Positions 16,305-23,731 of a stretch of DNA of 55,612 nucleotides are shown piece after piece (within the stretch, counting starts at the first letter, position 1; each line of letters opens with the position of its first letter). The translations under genes and the position numbers were made by a program. Below the pieces are notes generated by a model. That model was not told where the DNA came from, searched no databases, and saw only the letters and a list, made by a program, of their open reading frames with translations. The stretch is from Veillonella sp. VA137 (GTDB lineage Bacteria; Bacillota; Negativicutes; Veillonellales; Veillonellaceae): positions 1 to 55,612 of the forward strand of contig NZ_RQVK01000012.1 in assembly GCF_003992015.1 (NCBI RefSeq), in the 5' to 3' direction.

Positions 16305-17126
16305 TTAGAATGCTGGAAGAATAGCACCTTTGTATTTGTCTTCGATGAATTTTTTGATTTCAGGGCTTTGTAGCGCTTTGATCAATTTTACGATTTCATC
16401 ACGTTTTTCATCGCCTTCACGAACGGATACGATGTTTACGTATGGAGAATCTTTAGTTTCTAAGAATAATGCATCTTTTGTTGGGTTCAGATTAGCACCT
16501 AATGCAAAGTTTGTGTTAATCACAGAGATTGTGGAATCATCTAACGTACGAGGTAATTGAGCAGCCTCTAATTCAACGAACTTCAAGTGTTTAGGATTGT
16601 CTTTGATGTCTTGTACTGTAGCAGAGATGCTGTTAGGATCGTTCAAAGTGATTAAACCAGCTTTGGAAAGTAATAGTAATGCACGACCACCATTTGTTGC
16701 ATCAGATGGGATAGCTACTTGAGCGCCATCTTGTACGTCTTTCAAATCTTTTACTTTTTTAGAGTAAATGCCCATTGGCTCGATGTGTACGGCACCTGCT
16801 GTTGCAATGTGAGTACCTTTTTCTTTGTTGAAGTTTTCTTGGTAAGGAATGTGAGCGAAGAAGTTCGCATCAATTTCTTTGTCGTTCAAGGATACATTAG
16901 GTTGTACATAGTCGCTGAACTCAATGATTTCCAATTTGATACCTTCTTTAGCAAGGATTGGTTTTACTTGCTCTAGGATTTCAGCGTGAGGTACTGGGGA
17001 AGCACCAATTTTTAATGTTTTACCTGCATCGGAACCAGTGGAGCTAGTGCCAGTGGAACCACAGCCACCTAATAATAAGGCAGCGCCTAATACAGCCGTA
17101 GCGGCTAAACTAAATAATTTCTTCAT
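16305..17126 (-). CDS. metQ: MetQ/NlpA-family methionine-binding lipoprotein
   Basis: Substrate-binding lipoprotein of a methionine ABC importer, 273 residues, the usual length. The signal peptide ends in a lipobox LLGG-C with the lipidated cysteine at residue 22. Family features are visible in order: TLKIGASPVPHAEIL, NDKEIDANFFAHIPY, GAVHIEPMGIYSKK, VAIPSDATNGGRAL and the C-terminal INTNFALGANLNP. The ATPase (metN) and permease (metI) genes normally beside it are absent here, so it must work with a transporter encoded elsewhere or be a duplicate. A palindrome sits in its promoter region. The exact ligand (methionine or a related compound) is inferred from the family. Confidence 0.88.
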   Translation of the reverse strand: MKKLFSLAATAVLGAALLLGGCGSTGTSSTGSDAGKTLKIGASPVPHAEILEQVKPILAKEGIKLEIIEFSDYVQPNVSLNDKEIDANFFAHIPYQENFNKEKGTHIATAGAVHIEPMGIYSKKVKDLKDVQDGAQVAIPSDATNGGRALLLLSKAGLITLNDPNSISATVQDIKDNPKHLKFVELEAAQLPRTLDDSTISVINTNFALGANLNPTKDALFLETKDSPYVNIVSVREGDEKRDEIVKLIKALQSPEIKKFIEDKYKGAILPAF

Positions 17127-17178
17127 GTCTTATCTCCTTTTCTTTGTGTACTTACATAGTGAATTTCTACTTGCTTAG

Positions 17179-17199
17179 TATAACAAGAGTTTTGTTATA
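17179..17199 (-). promoter_or_regulatory. Palindromic operator candidate upstream of metQ
   Basis: TATAACAA-N5-TTGTTATA is a perfect 8+8 palindrome centred about 60 bases before the metQ start. On the minus strand it covers a possible -10 box (TATACT) with TTACTT 16 bases upstream. Position and symmetry suggest a repressor site; the regulator is not known. Confidence 0.45.
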
Positions 17200-17302
17200 A
17201 GTAAAATATATTATATATCTAAGGCGTTATAGTTATTGACTATGAATTAGATGGCTACTACTATGAAAGTAATAAAGACTCCCCTCATAAAGAATGCTAG
17301 TT

Positions 17303-18208
17303 TTATATGATTGTATTACAAAGAAGTCCTATGGCCCACAAGAAGTGATACAGTGTACAAGAAATAGAAGTAAATTTCATAGCCTCGTTTAACCGTATTG
17401 GATCCGCATAGGTGTTAAAGATATGGATGACTTTCATAGCAGGCAGTAAGGAAAGTAAAGCTACTAAGGAAGGCCATGGGATAACTCCACAGATAGTCCA
17501 TATTAGTATCCATAGAGAGCTAATGAGGAAGAGCCCTTGTAACAGTTGGAGGCCTCTTTCACGGCCAAGAAGAATGACTAAGGTACGACGACCGTGGTTC
17601 GCATCGTTTGTAAAGTCTCGTAAATTGTTAGTCATCATAATAGCACCGATTAAGATGGTGGATGGTATTGCAGGAATCAGATAGGTCCAGTGCAAGGTGT
17701 GAGTCCATGCGTAGAGGGTTATGCCTACGATAGCAAACCCCATGGCAAGACCAGAGGCGAGTTCACCAAAAGGGGTACGAGAAATGGGTTTAGGTCCACC
17801 AGAGTATAAGATGCTAGTCAGTATGCAAAGCATGCCTACAGGAATATACCACCATGTGACAGCCTTAGCGAGGGCAATGCCTAAGATGAGTGGAAGTATA
17901 GTCGTCATATATCCCCAACGTTTAATCACAGTAGGGGCGATGCCATCACGGACGATGGAACCACTATTTCCAGCTGCTTGTGTGAGGTCAAGGCCAGATT
18001 TAAAATCGAAATACTCATTCCAAATATTGGCTGCGATTTGCGCGCTTAACACACAAATTAGAATGCCTACGGTATACACCAAGGATAGCCAAATAGGTTG
18101 TACGGTTTCAAATTGCGTAGCCCCCATAGCGGCCCCTAACACAACGGGGCTGAAAGCAGCCGTTAAGGTACGAGGGCGAATTAATGCAAAAAATTGTGAC
18201 AGATTCAT
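17303..18208 (-). CDS. menA: 1,4-dihydroxy-2-naphthoate polyprenyltransferase MenA
   Basis: UbiA-superfamily integral membrane prenyltransferase that attaches the polyprenyl chain to 1,4-dihydroxy-2-naphthoate in menaquinone synthesis. About 301 residues with eight to nine membrane segments. The first Asp-rich motif is NIWNEYFDFKSGLD and the second NNLRDFTNDANHGRRTL, both typical of MenA. The start at 18208 is preferred because the ATG two codons upstream (18214) overlaps the ribosome site GAAAGG. It is divergent from pncB. The side chain could come from the polyprenyl diphosphate synthase encoded at 47380-48351. Confidence 0.9.
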   Translation of the reverse strand: MNLSQFFALIRPRTLTAAFSPVVLGAAMGATQFETVQPIWLSLVYTVGILICVLSAQIAANIWNEYFDFKSGLDLTQAAGNSGSIVRDGIAPTVIKRWGYMTTILPLILGIALAKAVTWWYIPVGMLCILTSILYSGGPKPISRTPFGELASGLAMGFAIVGITLYAWTHTLHWTYLIPAIPSTILIGAIMMTNNLRDFTNDANHGRRTLVILLGRERGLQLLQGLFLISSLWILIWTICGVIPWPSLVALLSLLPAMKVIHIFNTYADPIRLNEAMKFTSISCTLYHFLWAIGLLCNTII

Positions 18209-18421
18209 AGTCATCCTTTCATCATTAGAAGTTATATAATATATGGTATCATTCTAACCTAAATAGGAGATTATGACAAACAATAAGGAGAAAAACAATT
18301 ATACATGAAATGTAATAGTAGAGTATAATAGAAGGAAGTAGACGATAGGCATAGTATTCAAATTGTCATAGAAAAGTGCTTAGTATGCTATAGGGTAGAC
18401 CTATAAGAACAGGAGTTATTC

Positions 18422-19879
18422 ATGATTACACATGCTCTATTAACAGATATGTATCAATTTACCATGATGCAAGGTTTATTTACACAAAACAAACATCGTA
18501 CTCGTTGCGTGTTCGATCGCTTTTACCGGACCAATCCATTTCAAGGCGCCTATACTGTGGTCGCTGGATTGGAACAAGTTATCGAGTATGTGAAAGGCTT
18601 GCGTTTCTCTGAGGACGATATTACCTATTTACGTCAAACTGGTGTGTTTACAGAAGAATTCTTGACATACCTAAGCACGTTTCGCTTTACGGGAACAATC
18701 TATGCGGCCCCAGAAGGATCTGTGGTATTCCCAGGGGAAGTGTTACTTCGAGTAGAATCTGCCAAGGATGAGGCGATTTTATTGGAAACTGCATTATCGA
18801 TGTTTTTAAATCATGAGTCCTTGATTGCGACCAAAGCCCGCCGTATCCGATCTGTTATTGACAAGGATGGAGTAGCAGAGTTTGGTATGCGAAGAGCGCA
18901 AGGTGTGAGTGCTGCCGTGCAAGGTGCTAGAGCGGCTTTCATAGGTGGATTTGATAGCACTAGTGATGTGTACAGTGCTGCTTTGTACGGTATGCGACCT
19001 GTAGGGACTATGGCACACAGTTGGGTCATGAGTTTTCCTACTGAAATTGATGCATTCCGTGCGTATGCAGCCCAATACGAAAATAATTTGGTGTTCTTAG
19101 TGGATACATATAATACACTACATAAAGGTGTGCCTGCGGCCATCCAAGTGTTCCAAGAGATTCGTGAACGTCGTGGGGGCACGATGCCACCTATCTATGG
19201 CATTCGCTTAGACAGTGGCGATTTAGCGTACTTATCCATCGAGGCTCGTAAGATGCTAGATGAGGCAGGGTTTAAAGAGGCATTAATTTTTGCTACCAAT
19301 GATCTAGATGAATACAAAATTGCAGACTTGAAACAACAAGGGGCAGCCATTACAGCGTGGGGTGTAGGCACTAAATTGATTACTGCCGATGAAACACCAG
19401 CCTTAGGTGGTGTATACAAATTAGCAGGTCAATGGGAAGGGGATACCTTTATGCCAGCCATGAAGTTTTCTGACAATATTGAGAAAGTGACGAATCCTGG
19501 CAAGAAAAAGGTATTACGCCTCATCAATACACGAAATAACAAACTCATCGGTGATTTAATTTGTTTGGACCACGAAACAGTGGACACCACACAGGACTAT
19601 GTGTTTAAAAATCCGCTTCATCCATGGAAACAAACAGTGTTAAAAGCAAATACTTTCAGAGTACAAGAATTATTAGTACCTATCTTCGTAGATGGAGAAT
19701 TAGTGTACGATGTACCAACCTTGGCACAAGTGAAAGCCTATGGAGAAGAACAAATTCAATTGCTATGGCCAGAATTTTTGCGACTTCGCCGAGCACCAGA
19801 GGTGAAAGTCAACATCAGCGAAGAATTGCATCAGTTGAAATCTAAATTGTTGTTGGAAAAAGTGGGGGAGCCTAGTTAG
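18422..19879 (+). CDS. pncB: Nicotinate phosphoribosyltransferase
   Basis: Converts nicotinate and PRPP to nicotinate mononucleotide in the NAD salvage (Preiss-Handler) pathway; cytoplasmic. 485 residues, typical of the Firmicute form. Visible signatures are the N-terminal LLTDMYQFTMMQG, EFGMRRAQG, FIGGFDSTSDV, GTMAHSWVMSF containing the expected active-site His, DTYNTLHKG and IRLDSGDLAYLS. CAGGAG precedes the ATG. It is followed after 12 bases by the first of two secreted-protein genes, so the three may be co-transcribed. Confidence 0.95.
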   Translation: MITHALLTDMYQFTMMQGLFTQNKHRTRCVFDRFYRTNPFQGAYTVVAGLEQVIEYVKGLRFSEDDITYLRQTGVFTEEFLTYLSTFRFTGTIYAAPEGSVVFPGEVLLRVESAKDEAILLETALSMFLNHESLIATKARRIRSVIDKDGVAEFGMRRAQGVSAAVQGARAAFIGGFDSTSDVYSAALYGMRPVGTMAHSWVMSFPTEIDAFRAYAAQYENNLVFLVDTYNTLHKGVPAAIQVFQEIRERRGGTMPPIYGIRLDSGDLAYLSIEARKMLDEAGFKEALIFATNDLDEYKIADLKQQGAAITAWGVGTKLITADETPALGGVYKLAGQWEGDTFMPAMKFSDNIEKVTNPGKKKVLRLINTRNNKLIGDLICLDHETVDTTQDYVFKNPLHPWKQTVLKANTFRVQELLVPIFVDGELVYDVPTLAQVKAYGEEQIQLLWPEFLRLRRAPEVKVNISEELHQLKSKLLLEKVGEPS

Positions 19880-19891
19880 AAAGGAGTTATT

Positions 19892-20704
19892 ATGAATTGG
19901 AAATGTGTGATGGCTAGTGTGGCATTAGTAGGGACGATGCTTTCAGGAAATGCAGCATCAATTGCATTGGATGGGCAAAGCAGTGTAGAGTTACCTAGCC
20001 ATATTTCGGTAGCTAATCATGATGATTTAATGGAAGGTTTTATAAAAAAAGAAGATACAGTTAGTATAGTACCTTCTAATGATTGGCATATAGATGAAAC
20101 AGAGGCTAAGGTGCTAGATACAATTGTCAAAAACGTAATGCAACGTGGTCAACGCTATCAGTTGCAAGGGCGTGATGAGCGGGGCTTACATACGGCAGAG
20201 TTGATACACCTTCATATGACAGGTGCAGAAGCGGCTGAAGTGTGGAAGATAAAATATAAAGGAACTACGATAGCGCCACAATTTGTAGGGGAAACATTAT
20301 ATAACAAAACAGTGAAAGAAGTACAAAATATTGGACTTTACAATGTGGATCTTATGAGAGGAAAGCGGTTAGAAAAGAATGGCGCCGCTTTAGCTCCCTT
20401 CGTTATAAGTACTAAGCCAGAGTTCAGTAGTACTGAGATTTTGAGAGCCGTATTACCACTGGTAAACGTAAGATTTCTGGATGGAGAGATGATGAAACCT
20501 GTGCGCCTACAAGGTGATAAGGGGTTGTATACGCATGGTAGAGTACAATTAGATGTAGATGGATTTGTGTTACCTGCGTATATTAGTTTTGTAGGACGGT
20601 ATGGTCAAGATGGGGTATCTATCACATGGATCACAACGGCTGATACATCGAGAGCCTATTGGAATCCTGTTATCAAGAGTCTGTTAGGTGTGAAGGGAGA
20701 ATAA
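19892..20704 (+). CDS. Secreted protein of unknown function (first of a tandem pair)
   Basis: 270 residues with a signal peptide (hydrophobic VMASVALVGTMLSGNAAS) and no lipobox or later membrane segment, so probably periplasmic. AAGGAG lies 7 bases before the ATG. I do not recognise the family. It resembles the next gene weakly but in order: RYQLQGRDERGLHTAEL here against DVYELQGADQYGVNTAWV there, and a C-terminal LPAYISFVG...TWITTADTSRAYWNP against YPAFLRIALVG...TIVMGTSEVEGTFFKP. Probably an ancient tandem duplication. The ORF is well supported by its ribosome site, signal peptide and tight spacing. Confidence 0.75.
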   Translation: MNWKCVMASVALVGTMLSGNAASIALDGQSSVELPSHISVANHDDLMEGFIKKEDTVSIVPSNDWHIDETEAKVLDTIVKNVMQRGQRYQLQGRDERGLHTAELIHLHMTGAEAAEVWKIKYKGTTIAPQFVGETLYNKTVKEVQNIGLYNVDLMRGKRLEKNGAALAPFVISTKPEFSSTEILRAVLPLVNVRFLDGEMMKPVRLQGDKGLYTHGRVQLDVDGFVLPAYISFVGRYGQDGVSITWITTADTSRAYWNPVIKSLLGVKGE

Positions 20705-20708
20705 GTCA

Positions 20709-21602
20709 ATGAAATTTTGGAAACAAACGGGACTGGCTATCCTAGTAACTAGCCTTATGATGGGCTATGGGCAAGTGTCTGCACAGGTACATGATGATAC
20801 CTATAGTGCAATAGCTAGTACTAAGCCAATGGCAAAGGGGAAAGTAGGAGTTCCTTCAGGCACTATCTTAGATACCGAGAAAAAACGTCCAACTGGTGAC
20901 GAAATCATGGCAGAGTTCGATGCACTACTAGAGCAGAATCCATTGATCGATTTGCGGCAGACAATAGGGCCAGAGATTACTGTTAAACAATTGTCTTCTT
21001 CAAAGTTAGCTCAGGTAGGAAAAGGATATATGTATGCTAACCTAGGTACAGTGGGTACTACCGTTGGTAAAGTGAAGGACTATGCACGAATGCAGAACAT
21101 GAAAGAAGGACTTAAGCTAGGTCGTTATATGGATGTCTATGAATTGCAAGGTGCGGATCAGTATGGTGTAAATACAGCTTGGGTTCTTGTATTTCCACTG
21201 CCTAAAGAGTTGCTGATGAGTTCATTAGAATCATATGGAAAAGAGGGATTTTCACCTGCGAAAATGGAGGCGTTTACAAATGACACGAATGCCTTTTTAA
21301 AGGAATATCATGTTAATATTCTAGAAGATAGAGATATTGATTATTCTCAGAATAAGATTCCATCAAAAATACGATTACGGAATTTAGAGCCATTACATAC
21401 GTTACCAAATAGTAAATATGGTACGATGACAACTGCGGGAACTATGACCTATGATATAAAAGGGGTTCAATACCCTGCCTTTTTGCGGATAGCATTAGTG
21501 GGAACGCCAGAGTATTTAACAACGATTGTAATGGGAACTAGTGAAGTGGAAGGAACATTCTTTAAGCCGTACTTCCTAGAGATGTTACAACATATTAAGT
21601 AA
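20709..21602 (+). CDS. Secreted protein of unknown function (second of the pair)
   Basis: 297 residues with a signal peptide (MKFWKQTGLAILVTSLMMGY, cleavage likely after VSA). Begins 4 bases after the previous stop and probably shares its transcript. Weakly related to that protein, with the motif YELQGADQYGVNTAW in the middle and a matching C-terminal pattern. No known domain recognised. It converges on ogt, with only two bases between the stop codons and no obvious terminator between them. Confidence 0.75.
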   Translation: MKFWKQTGLAILVTSLMMGYGQVSAQVHDDTYSAIASTKPMAKGKVGVPSGTILDTEKKRPTGDEIMAEFDALLEQNPLIDLRQTIGPEITVKQLSSSKLAQVGKGYMYANLGTVGTTVGKVKDYARMQNMKEGLKLGRYMDVYELQGADQYGVNTAWVLVFPLPKELLMSSLESYGKEGFSPAKMEAFTNDTNAFLKEYHVNILEDRDIDYSQNKIPSKIRLRNLEPLHTLPNSKYGTMTTAGTMTYDIKGVQYPAFLRIALVGTPEYLTTIVMGTSEVEGTFFKPYFLEMLQHIK

Positions 21603-21604
21603 GC

Positions 21605-22108
21605 CTACTTATCTATAAAATCGATATGTTCAATGGATAGCAAAGCTCGTTTAATGGACAGCCCTCCGGTATACCCCGTGAGGGCTTTTCCTTTGCCTAG
21701 GACACGGTGGCAGGGAATAATAAGAGAAATAGGATTAGCGCCAATAGCGGATCCGATGGCTTGGGCTCCTTTGGGTGTGGGTGAGTTAAATACACGTTGG
21801 CTTAGCTCGCCGTAGGTAAGGGATGTGCCGTAGGGAATATGCTGTAAGTGGGACCATACTTTTTCTTGGAATGTGGTACCCTGTGGTGCTAAGGGGATTG
21901 TCATAGTTGGGACTTGTCCAGCGAAATATTGATCTAGCCACTGGCTAGTTTGTTGTAAAATGGGGGAGGAAATTGTTTCATCTATGACCACTGGGGCTTG
22001 AAAATTTACAGATTGAGTTGGAAATGTGAGTCCTACTAAGGCGGATGCGGTGGCATATAGTGTAAGAGTGCCCAAAGGGCTTTCATAAGTAGTATAAATA
22101 ATAGACAT
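21605..22108 (-). CDS. ogt: Methylated-DNA--protein-cysteine methyltransferase
   Basis: Suicide repair enzyme that moves methyl groups from O6-methylguanine to its own cysteine. About 167 residues: a short N-terminal domain (IYTTYESPLGTLTLYAT) and the DNA-binding domain (FQEKVWSHLQHIPYGTSLTYGEL). The acceptor cysteine is in IPCHRVLGK, followed by LTGYTGGLSIKRALLSIE. The start at 22108 is chosen because AAGGAGT lies just upstream; a longer frame reaches 22135 without a ribosome site. Ogt and Ada-C share this fold; the simple architecture suggests Ogt. Confidence 0.92.
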   Translation of the reverse strand: MSIIYTTYESPLGTLTLYATASALVGLTFPTQSVNFQAPVVIDETISSPILQQTSQWLDQYFAGQVPTMTIPLAPQGTTFQEKVWSHLQHIPYGTSLTYGELSQRVFNSPTPKGAQAIGSAIGANPISLIIPCHRVLGKGKALTGYTGGLSIKRALLSIEHIDFIDK

Positions 22109-22238
22109 ATAGGTACTCCTTATAGAGGTATGCAAATAAAGTACAATAGAAGTATGAAAAATAGCTACACTTCGATACCATTACATGCTATACTAATGGT
22201 ATATTATAAATGTCTTATGGTAATGAAAGGGGACAACT

Positions 22239-22613
22239 ATGAAACAAGTGTATACAGAGCAAGCACCAGCAGCATTAGGACCATACTCTCAAGCTTACAA
22301 AGCAAATGGTTTTGTGTTTATCTCTGGTCAAGGCGGTATTGATCCAGCACAAGGCGCTCTAGTAGAAGGTGGCGTGGAAGCACAAACGTTGCAAGCGATG
22401 AAAAACATCGAAGCTATCTTAAAAGAAGCAGGCACTGATTTTTCTAAAGTTGTAAAAACAACATGCTTTTTAGCAGATATGGGTGACTTTGCTAAATTTA
22501 ATGCTATTTATGCTGAGTATTTTACCTCTAAACCAGCTCGTAGTTGTGTGGCAGTCAAAACATTACCAGCTAACTTCTTAGTAGAAGTAGAAGTGATTGC
22601 CCTAGCAGAATAG
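22239..22613 (+). CDS. ridA: RidA-family enamine/imine deaminase
   Basis: 124-residue protein of the YjgF/YER057c/UK114 family, which hydrolyses reactive 2-aminoacrylate and related imines made by PLP enzymes. Signatures: APAALGPYSQAYKANGFVFISGQ near the N terminus and the end block KPARSCVAVKTLPANFLVEVEVIA, in which the Arg (in PARS) matches the catalytic Arg of active RidA. Single gene with its own terminator. An equivalent name is tdcF-like. No specific partner is evident from the neighbours. Confidence 0.92.
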   Translation: MKQVYTEQAPAALGPYSQAYKANGFVFISGQGGIDPAQGALVEGGVEAQTLQAMKNIEAILKEAGTDFSKVVKTTCFLADMGDFAKFNAIYAEYFTSKPARSCVAVKTLPANFLVEVEVIALAE

Positions 22614-22650
22614 TATATCGTATTATACCATAAGCGGTCTAATACATACT

Positions 22651-22690
22651 AAAAAGCTGTTACATTATCCTTGTAATGTGGCAGCTTTTT
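22651..22690 (+). terminator. Terminator of ridA inside a larger inverted repeat
   Basis: AAAAAGCTGTTACATTA (22651-22667) pairs over 17 positions with TAATGTGGCAGCTTTTT (22674-22690), with two G-U pairs. It is enclosed by a perfect 10-base outer repeat, TACCATAAGC (22626-22635) and GCTTATGGTA (22691-22700). Confidence 0.85.
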
Positions 22691-22737
22691 GCTTATGGTA
22701 AAATGGTGATGAAAGTAGTGATAGAATAGGTGGAATT

Positions 22738-23730
22738 ATGTTAAACAAACCCAAATATTTAAGTACGGTGAAAGCCATTATACATATTATTCTTGGCTCT
22801 ACTGTGTTTGCAGTAGGGGTGCAGGGATTCATTGTACCTCACAAATTATTGAGTGGAGGTATTAGCGGTCTTAGCTTGATTATTTATTATGTGACACAAG
22901 GTATAGTAAGTTTAGGTTCTATTAACTTTCTTTTGAATATACCAGTGTTGTACGCGGCATGGAGATGGTTAGGACGTTGGCACCTAGGAATTACCATATT
23001 AGGTACCATTATTATGTCGACCTTGATTAATCTATTGGCTCCATTGGCGACGTTGGAATTAACCCATAATCCAATTATTGGAGGTATCTTAGGGGGCTTA
23101 TTTTCTGGATTAGGACTTGGTATCGTCTATCGTGGCGGCGGTAATACGGGTGGTATGGATCCCATTGCTATGATTATTCGCAATCGCTTTGGACTACAAA
23201 TTGGAAGTATCTTATTCGGTATCAACATGATGATTCTTATTGTTGGTGCTATTGTTATTAATATTGAAGCGGCAGCGACTACTTTGATTAGTACCTATTT
23301 AGCAGCGATGGTAACCAATAAGGTAATTACTGGATTTAACCAACGAAAGGCGATGTTTATCATCTCCTATAAACCAGTGACGATTTGTAATTTAATCATT
23401 GATAAAATTGGTCGTGGTGCTACGATTTTGAATGGAGAAGGCGCCTATACACATCAGCCTAAACAGGTTATTATGGTAGTAGTAAGTTTATTGCAAGTGG
23501 CTCGCTTGAAAGCTGCCGTAGAAGCGGAAGATCCAACAGCATTTATGGTCATTACGGATGCAGCAGAGGTTATCGGCACAGGTTTCTCGGCAAGGTCTAC
23601 TAATGGTGCTGTAGAACGGGTATTGCAAACCTGTGATCCAGTGAAAGCGGCTGAAGCAGAGCAAATGATTCATGAAGTGCAAATGGCAAGACATGAAATC
23701 CCTTCCCAAGAGCATAAGGAGGAACAATAA
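22738..23730 (+). CDS. YitT-family membrane protein (DUF2179)
   Basis: 330 residues with about five or six membrane segments in the first 200 (IIHIILGSTVFAVGVQGFIVP, LSGGISGLSLI, NPIIGGILGGLFSGLGLGIVYRGGGNTGGMDPIA), then a soluble C-terminal DUF2179 domain (KPVTICNLIIDKIGRGATIL to AFMVITDAAEVIGTGF). This is the standard YitT/YpjC layout. Transport substrate is not established for the family. Its stop is one base before the phosphoglucomutase start, so translation is probably coupled. The C-terminal 40 residues, beyond the domain, are hydrophilic. Confidence 0.88.
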   Translation: MLNKPKYLSTVKAIIHIILGSTVFAVGVQGFIVPHKLLSGGISGLSLIIYYVTQGIVSLGSINFLLNIPVLYAAWRWLGRWHLGITILGTIIMSTLINLLAPLATLELTHNPIIGGILGGLFSGLGLGIVYRGGGNTGGMDPIAMIIRNRFGLQIGSILFGINMMILIVGAIVINIEAAATTLISTYLAAMVTNKVITGFNQRKAMFIISYKPVTICNLIIDKIGRGATILNGEGAYTHQPKQVIMVVVSLLQVARLKAAVEAEDPTAFMVITDAAEVIGTGFSARSTNGAVERVLQTCDPVKAAEAEQMIHEVQMARHEIPSQEHKEEQ

Positions 23731-23731
23731 T

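Noticed and set aside
17412-18239. Plus-strand frames opposite menA
   Set aside because: They are shadows of the clearly recognisable MenA gene on the minus strand.
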